NCBI GenBank assembly: GCA_019649035.1
Contig: BMAT01012860.1
Coordinates: forward strand, 124,721-145,252
DNA length: 20,532 bases
Direction of reading: 5' to 3'
Origin: Elysia marginata
Lineage: Eukaryota > Mollusca > Gastropoda > Plakobranchidae
Below, one piece after another: positions 10,291 through 20,390 of this stretch (its first letter is position 1; every line of letters starts with the position of its first letter). The position numbers and the translations under genes are program-made. The notes under the pieces were generated by a model. That model was not told the origin of the DNA. It searched no databases and saw only the letters and a program-made list of their open reading frames with translations.

Positions 10291-10620
10291 TTTTTCAGAA
10301 ATGATATATGTTTATCAACATCTTAAACAAGAACTCAGGGGCCAGATATCTCAAGGCAGGGAAGACCAACGTTGGTGGACCTTACTCGACAGCTAACGGA
10401 AAACAGTACAGAAAAAGACCTTGGCGTTTTTTTTTGTTGAAAACTTATTTGAAAAAAAAACCAACATTGTCGCACAATGCACATCCAAGGCCAACTGGGT
10501 ACCTAGCGTTATAAGAAGGTACTCTTGCCATTTGTTGGAGGAGACCTTCGGTGGTGCGATCGTCACTAGGAAACGTCCATGCAGTCTGACAGCCTCCCCA
10601 TAAAAATCTTAGCATTGAAA
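10291..10620. other. Less AT-rich stretch with overlapping short ORFs
   Basis: Two plus-strand ORFs of 68 and 60 codons overlap (10308-10514, 10421-10603). A third frame reads QHLKQELRGQISQG then EDQRWWTLLDS before a stop near 10400. None matches a family I recognise. Runs of T and A at 10427-10436 and 10450-10459 could be decayed frame-shift sites. It may be a relic of a repeat ORF. Confidence 0.15.
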
Positions 10621-12508
10621 AAGAATTAATTTTGTCAAGCCAAGAGCAAAAGCATTGTTAAGGTTGTTAGCATTGATAAAGCAGTATTCTAAGAGGCCGA
10701 ATGTAAGCTCTTGGATTCCCATCACTGGAGCGCTGGCGTCATAGAGAGGACATGATCGAGGTATACAAGTAACTAAAACTCCAACAGCGCTCTCGTGCTA
10801 CCCAAAACTATTAAAGATAAATGATTTGCATAAAAGTTATACCATAATACAAGAAAACTCGCGTTGAGTTTCCAATAGGTGTATATAATTAGCAGAAACT
10901 GCTAAGCCATTCAGAATGCAAAACTAAATTTCACAATACCGTTAATACCCCTCATACCACAATTTTCACACACTAATTATAGTCCCTTTCATTCAATGTC
11001 TTTCAAAGGCTGCATTGTCATTGAAACAAGTATCCAACACAATATAAATTAAAAAGTGAGGTGTAAGAATACATCCTTGAAATACTTATGACGTTTTCTT
11101 TGTCATTCTGGCTCTACATTAAAATGTAAAAGTGTAAAGTAATTGCACACGTGAAACATTGTTCATATTTACCTTAACACTTCAGCTTTCTTTTCTTTAA
11201 TCTACTCCCCTCCCCCAATATTTTTTACGGCTTTTAAAAATTTCTCCGCGAATGAGTCGGAAGTTGGAAATTCTTTCTTTCAAGGAAGCGCCATTTGAAG
11301 GTAAATTTTTCTTTAATTTTCCTATATTTTTTGTCAACGATAGTTTGAATATCTTTCCACAAAATGTTGATAACTATATTCAATTTGTGACGTTAGAAAG
11401 CTTAGAAAAATGTCCTGTTCAAAACAGCAACGCTTTTGAAGGCGAAAGTTAAGACACTCGACTCATTCACCGTGGACGCAAGACATGCCGTTACTCTTCT
11501 TTCTGTTTCAATTTTATGTCTATCTATTTCGAAACTCAAAGGATGCGATCTAAATAGTTTTGTTTGGAACAACATCGTTCATTTTATCATTGTAACCACA
11601 CTCAAAACATTATAATTCCTTGAACCGTAGAAACTTTAAGCTCCTAGAAGCCCTTATGTAGTACAAACTTTGTGTTACCTAGAACTCTTCTAAATACAAA
11701 AATAAATATTTTCCCTTGCTCTAAGCTTTGAATGCGGGGCCATGCTAGTCCATGATCCAATCGAACTTTAAGCCTTCCGGTGGAGGTTAATAGGTCCACT
11801 TTCCATTCATTAGAAGTACTCACGCGCTAAATCAATGTGTTTCCTATACACAGTGCACCGCCCTTAGGGGCTGGACAATATCCTAAACCTAAGTCGTTCA
11901 CCTCTTACTAGGTAACGGGTACTTTATCGATACGCCTGGTTTCTAATACGCAGTGTACTGCCTTGAAGTTTTATAGATTTTTATTCTTATCGAATTTTTT
12001 GCTACTATCAAATTCTCAAATTTTAAATGCAATTTCTGTAAAACAACCTAGTAGAATTATAGTTTTAAGGCAATTAATAAAGATTGTGATGATATTCCTT
12101 AACTCTTATCTTGCAGCTCAATGAAATAGAAAAGGCGATTGAATATTGCGTCTCAAATCAAGCAACAATAATTTTACTATGCGCGACAAAAGTATCCCTT
12201 CAAATTTCCCAGGAAAACTAGGTTCTGTCATACACAACTACTGATTAGTAAAGTAATATATCAGCTTTGATAATGTGAAGAAATAATGTGTAATCATAAT
12301 AGTAAAAGATTTCTTATCTGAACGTTCAGTTCCAAAAAAATATTTTTGGTAATTCCTAATGACCATTTATTGATTTCCGCATTATAGTTCTTTGATTATA
12401 TTTTTTAAATATTAGCTTTAAGTTCAACATTGTTTTGAGGAATAAACTCAGTAAAAAATAAAGACCATCAGGGACTTAAAACCTAATAAAAGATAAACCA
12501 ATGAGCGG
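10621..12508. other. AT-rich stretch with no recognisable gene
   Basis: A 66-codon ORF at 11252-11452 has no recognisable motif. There is a 12-base palindrome, CTGAACGTTCAG, at 12318-12329. No RNA gene or mobile element was recognised. Confidence 0.55.
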
Positions 12509-12530
12509 AGAAGGAGAAAGAGAGAGAGAG

Positions 12531-12588
<58 letters not shown>
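12509..12588. repeat. (GA)n microsatellite
   Basis: Purine-only GA repeats, with an uninterrupted run of about 44 bases ending near 12577, flanked by GAAAGAG imperfections and one C at 12533. Long GA mirror repeats of this kind can form triplex DNA in vitro (known property, not shown here). Confidence 0.95.
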
Positions 12589-14330
12589 TTAGGTATGGAA
12601 CTAGAATGTGTGTTGCGCTAACATAAAACAAATAAACAAACAAGAGGAATGACAGCTCACTCTAATACTTAAACAGCCTTGTTTCAAATTATCTCCCAAA
12701 TGACCATTGTTTACTTAATGTTAAACCATGTGAAAGTGTGTGCAATTTCATGGTGAGCTGTGCCAGGCCTTTCCCAATATGACGTATTAATGATGCCGAG
12801 CTTCCGCTTAGCACAGGCCGCCTAAGTTCAGCGAGGCGTAGCAATCGAATCTCGCTTCATCCACCATAAACCTATAGATGTGAGGTGGCAAAAAACAATC
12901 TTTGTTAATGCTTGGGCGGAGGAGGTAAATTGATGTCTATTGAGACTGGCGCTAGAGTGAAAGAGCGTGTTTATGTCATGAGCCAGTGAAGTAGAAGAAG
13001 GCATTGGCTCAAGTAGATGACACTTACTGTTGTGTTACTGAGAACATTGGGCCCGGTTCGCCCCAATGGGTTTATGTTTCCGTTCTCTTTCGCTCACCGG
13101 GTCAAAAGCAGATACCTCCAGGGTATTTACTCGAACTCTAAAATAATAGAGATAATTGTTCAGGGAACAGCGGTTGTGTAGAGGCTCTTTAAGTGGAAGG
13201 TGGAGTTTGTGGGTGGTAATGGTAACTAAAAACAAAAGCAACGTAAATACTTCTTGTACCATGTAGAATAGGCTTGTCAATTCTCAAAATAAGACTAGTA
13301 AATGCACGTAGCAGAAGAGGCAGTGTTATGTTGGTTTTCGCTTTTCGCTGCCGTTATACAAATTTTTGTGTAAACGTTAAGAAACAAGAACAGTTAAAGT
13401 TATTGTAAGATCTTTGCCATTGTGATTTTTTTTACTAATAATTGAGTGCGTAAGATTCGTGTTAAAGGCATTGTAGAATATATTGATGAGAAAATTTGGT
13501 ACAAATATCGATGCAACTGGTTAAAGCGTTGCTAGTGCTGGTACTGCATAAGGTCCCTTGATCATTTTAAGCAGATAGAAATTCAGTTCTTGTAAAAACT
13601 AAAACTTAAAAAAAATTAAGAAAAGCTATCAATCTCACGTGGCAAAATAAGAAATTTTTAAAACTCCAACTCTAAACTTTTAAACAATAATGCTCTTGAG
13701 ATTTATTTTAAAAACATGCTTAATATTTTGCATGTTCAGAAATAATCTGCTTTAGAGCCAGAATAAAGAAAAAATGGAAAGCGGAAATCAAAACGATAAA
13801 GTCTAGACAGATGTACAGCCAATGTCTTTCGTGCCTGACTTTCGAGTTCGGTTACATTTTATCAATAGCTTAAGCTTCTTGTCATTTTACACTTCCTTAG
13901 AAAGAACAGTTTACGAAAGTAACATTTTTAAACTGCAAAGTACAGATTGGCTAATTAAAATTATTACCATGCATAGATGCTCTCAGCGATAAAACATCTC
14001 ATCAGGCCCCTGGGTCCAGGTTAGCTGTGTTTTAAGACAGATAAATTTATTGATTGGGTCGGGTATCTAAGAAAGGTCTGCTCAATGAAGATGTGCTTGA
14101 GAAAAAACATAGTATTTATATTTTTTGCAAATTTGGCAATAAATATTATGCCTATACCTTCTCTGAGCTTTCTCAAAAAATGCACCGAGTGTACGACGTC
14201 TAAATTTAAACACGTTTGAAATAAAGCCTTATTCTTTTGTTTTGTTGACAGAACTAGACTGTTACTATGGTTTCTATGTTGCCAACAAGACATTAAACTT
14301 TTAGTTGCGCCTCAGGTAAAACAAAAGAAT
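12589..14330. other. Stretch with no recognisable gene; one small CpG patch
   Basis: Minus-strand ORFs of 81 and 90 codons (13035-13280, 14021-14293) show no recognisable domain. At about 12790-12860 there are seven CpGs in roughly 65 bases and a TTCGATT that faintly resembles a pol III B box on the minus strand, but no A box or tRNA fold accompanies it. Confidence 0.5.
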
Positions 14331-14411
14331 AGCGCGTGAGAATCGTGCAACAACTCGGATCGACGGCTCACCGAACGGCGAGCAGTGAGCGCAACCGGTC
14401 GAGCACGTGCT
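14331..14411. other. Short, very CpG-dense patch
   Basis: Thirteen CpG dinucleotides lie between 14333 and 14407, the densest cluster in the window. The inverted pair GCTCAC (14366-14371) and GTGAGC (14385-14390) could form a small stem. A 10-base palindrome AGCACGTGCT (14402-14411) contains the E-box CACGTG, the usual core for bHLH-ZIP factors. No coding frame is recognised. It may be a small regulatory element or a fragment of a GC-rich repeat. Confidence 0.3.
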
Positions 14412-15603
14412 GTGAGTAAAGCTTAAAAAAGATACAGTCTTAGGTTAGCATTATTTGTTTTTTTTTTGGTGTGGAGTAATTTTTTTATTGTTTTTTTTTA
14501 AACAGATAATTTCCGCGCAGCCAGGCCATTGGTTTGCCTGAGCATTAAATACATGAACAATAAAACGTTCAATAGATAACTCACTTCGTGACGATGAAGG
14601 GGGTTTTGTAGCATCATAATAATATATTGCATACCTGAAATCGCAGAATTTACCCTTTTCGAGTAATCTTGTATCAACGCAATAATCATACGAGACCGGT
14701 TTGGATGGTAGGATAGGATCCTGAATCCTGGTTTTTCTTTTAGGCCTGAGCCTGATATCTCCGCTCTGTATCGTCCGCAAAAAAAAAGAAAACTATGCTG
14801 AACATACGAGGTGAAATATCCATCTCACGAGTTAAGTGTTTTTAGAGAGATTTTACAAGAGTACCCTTGGTTTGTTCATTTCTCGATAATATAAAAAACA
14901 TGACATCTACTTGCGAACATCTGCTTTGATTAAGACTGGTTATTAAATCGAGAAAAAAACTTTCGCTTTTAAAAATATTTTGCAATAAAACAACAGATAT
15001 AGAAAGGTGTGTATAAAAGATCCACTAATGTCACTATAAAGTTATTCTTGGTAAAGAATTAAAATAAGAAGAAAAAAAGCTTCTAAAACTACCAACATAT
15101 ATATCAAAGTTATTTAGTGAGCATTTTAAGTAAACTCGCTCTTTTAAAGTGTAAAGACATAAACTATGTGTCGGTTTAAAACAGTTTGCGGCCACGACGT
15201 TGCCTAGTTGATTACACAAGAACGATAAAAATGCACAAATCATTACATCTACTGTAAGAAACCCAGACCACCCCTACGCCAATATGAAGCAGGTGATGCT
15301 CTATTCATACTTGAAACGATTTGAACTTATTGACCCTGGTCTGAAAAAGCTATTGATGAAGCCCACCGGGAATAGCTGACGAGCTCACCACAATATCATT
15401 CATCCTGGCGTTGGTGGCCGGGCGGTCGGGCGAGCTTTCAAAACACAAGATCGTGACAGGGCCACTGAAGAGGTTCAGTCTGACAGCTCTTTACTTGTTG
15501 TGAGTAATTCTTGAGCTCACTAGACCGTGAATAAGTGGATGAGTATGGAGCGAAAAGAGAAACTAGGGAAAGAAATTTATTTTACAGAGCGGAAGAAGAA
15601 TAA
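14412..15603. other. Stretch with no recognised gene; one 109-codon ORF
   Basis: A minus-strand ORF at 14451-14780 is 109 codons long, one of the two longest in the window. It has no recognisable domain, signal peptide or membrane segment, and ends in a lysine/asparagine-rich tail encoded by T-rich low-complexity DNA. I treat it as probably fortuitous. A GC-richer segment (about 15340-15530, with GGCCGGGCGGTCGGGCG near 15417) is not coding in any frame I recognise. Confidence 0.4.
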
Positions 15604-15682
15604 AAAGAGATAGATAGATAGATAGTTAAGTATGTAGATAGACTGATAGATAGATGAAAAGATAGATGGATAGATAGATATA
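15604..15682. repeat. (GATA)n imperfect tetranucleotide array
   Basis: Runs of GATA/GATG with single-base interruptions form the left half of a compound array that passes directly into GA repeats at about 15683. Confidence 0.9.
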
Positions 15683-15868
15683 GAGAGAGATAAAGAGAAA
15701 AGAGGGCAGGAAAAGATAGATAGGGAGAGGGATACTGAGAGAAAGAGAAGGAGAGACAGAGAGATAGAGCGAGCAAGGGAGAGAGAGAAAGAGAGAGAGA
15801 GAGAGAGGGAGAGAAGAGACAAAGAGCGAGCAAGGGAGAGAGAGCGAGAGAGAGGGGGAGAGAGAGAG

Positions 15869-15920
<52 letters not shown>
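15683..15920. repeat. Long imperfect (GA)n array
   Basis: Almost entirely purine on the plus strand; the longest pure GA run is about 39 bases (15871-15909). A 22-base segment containing GAGCGAGCAAGGG is present twice, 57 bases apart (15766-15787 and 15823-15844), showing local segmental duplication inside the array. The two overlapping minus-strand ORFs of 81 and 83 codons are serine/leucine translations of the repeat, not genes. Confidence 0.95.
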
Positions 15921-15921
<1 letters not shown>

Positions 15922-16768
15922 TTAAAACTTATACAATACGGCGTTTCAAATTACAATATGAATTACTGCGAAGGCAATGGGTGGACTGGTTTTAAGCATA
16001 GAGAATCTTTGAATAGGAACTAAGTACCTTGTATTTGAACTTTCTTCTAAAAAATAATATTCTTTAAAATGTATAACCTACAATGTCGATTAAATAGTCT
16101 GCATTTTTCTTTATCTCAACATGATTCTTTTCTTCCCTAATTTTCTACGGAACTCGATAAAAAACCATAACGTCATTTGCAATAATCATTGTTAAAAGTT
16201 AAGTTACACATTGAATATTAAAAACTGCGAAGTTGAAAATAAACTCAGATTTTTATACATGAAGAGTTGATAAAAATGCAAATGAGAGTGAGTTATTCAA
16301 AATTTGGTTTTCAAGGTTCGCTCATGAAAAATATTTTGGTCAACCTTTAAAAAATTTCACTGTGACCCCTACATAGGCAGCAAAGAATGGATTGAGCATT
16401 AATTAAATACCTTGGTCGCGCGGTTCGTTCTTATAAAAAAAGTAAATTATTTCTTCTGAGAGTAATAATGCTCAAGTGATGATGATTGTTGCGACTTCAG
16501 TTAATGTTTTCAGCTCGCCTTCAAATTTTAATGTTATTTTGGTAGCATTACTTTCTCTTCCCTGACACCATTATATGAGTCCCTCAAACCATAAAAAAGC
16601 CCTATGGGATGTTGAACATCCATAAGACACCGTGATATATGCTTATACAGGGGGACAAAAATCGAGATAACGAAGACTAAAACGATAAATATGTAAGCAT
16701 TTGTGGGTAAGGCATTATATTTTGATGAAGTTAAAGATAAGTATTGACGTCACAGTAGTAGTAAAAAA
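15921..16768. other. AT-rich stretch with no recognisable gene
   Basis: No convincing ORF. A compact imperfect hairpin lies at 16603-16624 (TATGGGATGTT facing AACATCCATA, one bulged G). Otherwise nothing is recognised. Confidence 0.55.
16745..16752. promoter_or_regulatory. Full palindromic CRE-like site
   Basis: TGACGTCA is the consensus full site for CREB/ATF bZIP factors. It lies in the context TATTGACGTCAC, repeated exactly at 17882-17893. No promoter or transcript start can be shown nearby, so function is unproven. Confidence 0.2.
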
Positions 16769-16852
16769 TGAAGATGATGATGGTTTTCTTGTTACCTTTG
16801 ATGATGATGATTATAATGATGATGATGGTGGTGATGAAGGTGGCGATGAAGA
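16769..16852. repeat. Imperfect (GAT)n array
   Basis: GAT/GATG units with interruptions. They give the aspartate-rich middle of a 65-codon ORF at 16701-16898, which is judged a repeat artefact because its ends have no recognisable features. Confidence 0.9.
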
Positions 16853-17802
16853 CAAAATAGGGTCAACGACTGTGTTGTTTTTGGTGAGTTGGTGCTAAAT
16901 AGTTTGGCTTTTGATAAACTTATAAATGAATTTGATGACAAGGATTAGAGATATCGTGATGAATATTATGGTGTTGATGTCGACGGACAGTAATTGATAA
17001 GGTCATCTTTGAAAATTTAAAGAGATTAAAAAGATTTTGTTAATAAGAATGTACTCTGACGGAACCGAACCAGTACAGTAAACTTCCTTCATTAAGGGCG
17101 TAGCTATCAGACCATCTTTTAACAATTGATCTGTGAGTAATGTCCTCAACGAATTAGGTCTGCAAGTCTGGAGACGCTTAAAAGTAGCCCAAAGTTCTCT
17201 AAAAACCTCAGAGCTTTTCAAGGATATCCTTACCACTTCGGCTTCTTTGCATGATGAAACTCTTTCGGTCTGAGCAGGATATTGAGAATAAATTCAAGAG
17301 TGCTAAAACAGATTTAGCAGATAAATGTCAGTGGTGTGAGGTTTGAGGTGTTGAATCACTGTCAAAGCTGTGATAAGACACTTCTAGTGATATCAGATTT
17401 GGTTATTCTTTGGAAAGGGTTTATCACATGCTTGAGGGTTCGCAGCTCAGGAAACAATTAAATTGATTTTTCTTGTTATCGAGAGAGCTTTTTATCATTC
17501 TTCCTCGTCTTACGCAGTATCATTTGGGGAGTATTTTTTCCTCTTTAAAATCCTTTAGGTTTACAAATTTAATCTTTTCATTATCTTTCTTTTGCTTTTT
17601 TAACCGGGTGATAAATATTACTATCGCTTATTCTGTCAACGTAGCGTTCAATTCAAGGTTTTTCATATTTTCAATGTTTTCATTGTGGGCGTGTTCGTGT
17701 ATTCTAAAACAATTTTATTATTTCAAGTAAATTAAATTTTTAGACCAATGATTCACATTTTAACAACGATTGAAGAAAACCACCAGAGGCTGATGTTTAA
17801 AG

Positions 17803-17822
17803 CTCTCTCTCTCTCTCTCTCT
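17803..17822. repeat. Short (CT)n microsatellite
   Basis: Twenty bases of pure CT repeat followed by AACTCTCTG. Confidence 0.9.
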
Positions 17823-17884
17823 AACTCTCTGTTATCTTTGTTATCCAGCTATAAAATTAAAAAAGGATAAATATGCTGCAATAT

Positions 17885-17892
17885 TGACGTCA
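17885..17892. promoter_or_regulatory. Second full palindromic CRE-like site
   Basis: TGACGTCA again, in the same TATTGACGTCAC context as 16742-16753. Function is unproven, and no gene is recognised within the window that it would serve. Confidence 0.2.
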
Positions 17893-18241
17893 CTTATGTT
17901 GTTGCTGGGAAGGCGACAGAGCAGCTGAGAATGTTTGCCCAGATTGAGACCGTTTCTAATATGTTGATCCAGGTTTTTTTAGATGCGCTCCATCTTCCAT
18001 CTCTACAAAGATGAACGAAGAGCCGTACAAAATTGAATAATGGCTATCGTGTGGAGAGCTGTTGCCTTATCTTGGGGGTTCACTCTGGTTTGTTCTCGGT
18101 TCATGAGTTTGCGGAGACGATAATGGACTGGAAGGCGGTGCTAGAAACGGTAATTTCTGTTTTTGTCAAGAGAGAAACATAAAAGAATGTATCTGATGTA
18201 AATGTGTTATAAAAGACATTAAACGAGAGAGAAATTTTGTG

Positions 18242-18358
18242 AAATAGAAGAAAGAGAAGAAAAAGAAGAACAGACAAGTAATGATAGTAATGTTAATAAT
18301 AATTAGATGATGAAGAAGAAGGGTGGGAAAAGAAGAAGAAGAAGAAGAAGGAGAAGAA
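18242..18358. repeat. Imperfect (AAG)n-rich tract
   Basis: GAAGAAAGAGAAG-type sequence, a GAT/AAT-rich interruption (about 18279-18311) and then AAG units at 18312-18358. It sits about 40 bases upstream of the recognisable LINE, whose 3' end also abuts AAG repeats. Confidence 0.85.
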
Positions 18359-18400
18359 ACAGTTGTAGTTGTTGAAAAAAAGAGATCTAAAGAATATTTA

Positions 18401-19403
18401 CTCCCGTACGGAGTACCCCAGGGTGCTTGGTCCAGCTCTTTTTGTTTTGTATATTGGTCTACTCTCAGATGTTTTTAGAAAAAAATAACTTTTGTTACCA
18501 TCAATATGCAGATGATGTACAGCTTTACCATCCTGGCATGTCTGCGAGTCAAATTCAGACCATCATAAGTGAAACTGAAGAAATTATTACTACAACAAAA
18601 AGATGGATGAAACAGAATAAATTAATTTTAAAAGAAGAAAAGACAGAAATTTAATGATTGGCAGTAAAAGACGGCTAGCTTCCCTTGAAGATCTGAAATT
18701 GAGTTTGGGTGAAAATATATCTCCAACACAAAATGTTAAGAACCTTGGCACATTTTTAGACTCGTGTCTTAGCATGGAAATCAGATCAGTTCATTGTAAA
18801 ATAAGTACCTTGCTGTTTGGCATTCCTCACACAAAACTCAGACGACTCCAGGTACTACAAAACCATGCAGCAAGACTCATTTTTAAAAGATCAAAAAGAG
18901 AAAATGTTTCCCAACTCCTGAAAGAACTCCATTGGCTCCCAATAGAAAATCGAATAAAATTTAAAGCTGCTGTACTTGTGTTTCGTTGTCTTGAAGGCAC
19001 GGCCCCCACTTATCTTTGTGAACTCAGTAAAAATATGAACCAGTATGAAGTTTGAGATCGTCAACAGACAAAACTATTTTAAATGTTCCAAGAACAAACA
19101 CCAATAATGGTTGTAGATCTTTTTCTTACTTTGGCCCTAAAGTGTGGAAAGACCTACCGCAGGAAGTGCGTAGTGCAAAAAGTCTGTATATATTTAAAAA
19201 GTCTCTTAAGACATACCTGTTTAGTTTCTGATTTATGACAAATAAGTACTTTGTATTCTTCTTAATGCAGTGTGGGTGTGAGTGTAGGTGTTTGAGTGTG
19301 TGTGAATGTTTTGAGCGTATACATATTTTTTTTTTAAATTGTGCGCTTCGAGCTTTTGTTTCATTAGATAAGGCGCTTTACAAATGTACATTATTATTAT
19401 TAT

Positions 19404-19405
<2 letters not shown>
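18401..19405 (+). mobile_element. 5'-truncated L2/CR1-group LINE with (TTA)n tail
   Basis: A non-LTR retrotransposon 3' end lies in the plus orientation. It holds the reverse transcriptase palm motifs, the C-terminal region, a stop at 19229-19231, a 3' UTR of about 160 bases and a (TTA)5 tail at 19391-19405. The UTR ends in a GCGC-containing stem (19343-19346 with 19373-19376) and AAGGCGCTTTACAAATGTA, just like the end of L2/Rex/CR1-type elements, which read AAGCGCTATATAAAT before a short microsatellite. The endonuclease domain and the N-terminal part of RT are missing, the usual 5' truncation. The exact 5' junction (18391-18407) and any target-site duplication are not clear. The clade within the CR1/L2 group cannot be fixed from this fragment. 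Confidence 0.9.
18407..19231 (+). pseudogene. Dead LINE reverse transcriptase, C-terminal half
   Basis: RT of non-LTR retrotransposons copies the element's RNA at the target site; this copy cannot. Its pieces fall in different frames: YGVPQG (18407-18424); LGPALFVLYIGLLSDVF (from 18426) after loss of about five bases; the catalytic YADD box (18505-18516) after a shift in the A-run near 18480; IGSKRRLASL onward (from about 18657) after loss of a T near 18652; and LRSSTDKTILNVPRTNTN (from 19052) to the stop after another shift. In the fourth block LGTFLDSCLSM leads to a CK pair and then jumps at about 18804-18812 to LLFGIPHTKLRRLQ. Related elements have roughly 35-45 residues there, including an SRLDYCNSL-like motif, so an in-frame deletion is inferred. 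The region HAARLIFKR..LLKELHWLPI..RIKFKA is typical of the L2/CR1 C terminus. Confidence 0.9.
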
Positions 19406-19434
<29 letters not shown>

Positions 19435-19440
19435 AAGAAG

Positions 19441-19470
<30 letters not shown>
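19405..19470. repeat. (AAG)22 microsatellite abutting the LINE tail
   Basis: Sixty-six bases of uninterrupted AAG begin at the last base of the (TTA)5 tail and end at TGTTCGATGG. The arginine-run plus-strand ORF and phenylalanine-run minus-strand ORF across it are artefacts. Pure length suggests recent expansion compared with the decayed LINE beside it. Confidence 0.95.
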
Positions 19471-19471
<1 letters not shown>

Positions 19472-20390
19472 GTTCGATGGAGCGGGGCGAGGAGCTACAC
19501 GCATTAAGCAACAACTTGTAAAATTAGAGTCGGAAAAGTTAAGGCGGAGAAGAAAGAACGTGAGATATTAAAACAATATTTTAGCCTCGGAGGTTAGAGA
19601 ACAGACTTTCCATAAGAGATACGCCCTCGAACACAGTGAGAGACATATTAGTATTGAAATAACATAATAAAAAGCAGCACTAATAGAAAAGATTTAAGTT
19701 TAGAAACTATGAACAAATACTTCTACTGCCATCAAGGCGATAGAAACATTGCTGTCTTAGTGTTAAAGCTTTTCCTTGTAGAATGTCATTGATTCTTTAA
19801 AAACAAAACGAGTACCAACAACAGCAATCGTTCAAAAAGTACACCCCCCCAAAAAAAAATAGAGTAATCATATAAAGTAGGAACCTACAAAGCATTTAGA
19901 TACTTGCTGTTCGTCATAAGATTATAAAGATATAAATCTAGTATGCCTCTTCTTAAACCTGAGGCCACTACTATGTCGATCGATAGCTCTAGCTTAGGCA
20001 CGCGCCATTATCTTTACTTTCAATCCGGATTTAACCATTTAGATCAGTGAGCTCGTATCACAAAAAGGCGTGACTAAGCATCTAATACCACCGCACCACA
20101 ACATTCTGTACGATGTACAGCTTTTACTGACGCTGTGATCATTTTCACGCAGCAACAAGAGAACGCGACAAAGGGAAGCCTGCCATCTCCTCGACTGTAG
20201 CTCTCTCCATTAGTAATGTTTCACATACTCTTCGGTCGAATACTAATTTGATGTCATTGCAGTACGTGAGCCTTAACCCTGCGTGAAACTTCAAAGAAAA
20301 CTCAAGGAATTGAAGTAATGGACGGAGTCCTCCAATGCTGCTGTCTTGTTGCTTCTGTACCACAGACTCCTTCTTCGACAACTTCTAAGA
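19471..20390. other. Stretch with no recognisable gene
   Basis: A 78-codon minus-strand ORF (20145-20381) has no recognisable family. Near 20106-20120 there is a short inverted repeat, CTGTACGATGTACAG. A minus-strand GGTTAAATCC near 20030 resembles a pol III B box but has no convincing A box. A 16-base string at 20068-20083 matches 2695-2710 at 15 positions, which is probably chance. Confidence 0.5.

Larger units (their letters stand above)
16853..18241. other. AT-rich stretch with no recognisable gene
   Basis: A 77-codon minus-strand ORF (17003-17236) and an 85-codon F/S-rich plus-strand ORF (17473-17730) have no recognisable domain. A short stop-bounded plus-strand frame at about 17869-18012, containing AGKATEQLRMFAQIETVSNM, looks mildly protein-like but cannot be assigned. 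Confidence 0.45.

Noticed and set aside
12790-12880. Minus-strand tRNA or tRNA-derived SINE suggested by a TTCGATT B-box-like string
   Set aside because: There is no A box at the right distance and no cloverleaf-compatible stems.
14451-14780. 109-codon minus-strand ORF as a novel gene
   Set aside because: It has no recognisable domain, no detectable splice or promoter context, and a tail encoded by T-rich low complexity. Its length is reachable by chance across six frames of 20 kb.
15577-15833. Two overlapping minus-strand ORFs of 81 and 83 codons
   Set aside because: They are serine/leucine/isoleucine translations of the GATA/GA array, with no sequence outside the repeat.
16701-16898. Acidic aspartate-rich 65-residue protein
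   Set aside because: The acidic stretch is the GAT repeat read in one frame.
18992-19231. CRISPR, toxin-antitoxin or other prokaryotic defence content here or elsewhere in the window
   Set aside because: No spaced direct repeats, operons or prokaryotic gene signals occur; the repeats present are eukaryotic microsatellites and a LINE.
19233-19514. ORFs on both strands with runs of arginine or phenylalanine
   Set aside because: Both arise from the (AAG)22 tract and the LINE 3' UTR; neither has independent coding support.
20020-20090. Minus-strand pol III-like B box GGTTAAATCC
   Set aside because: There is no matching A box, no terminator pattern and no tRNA fold.
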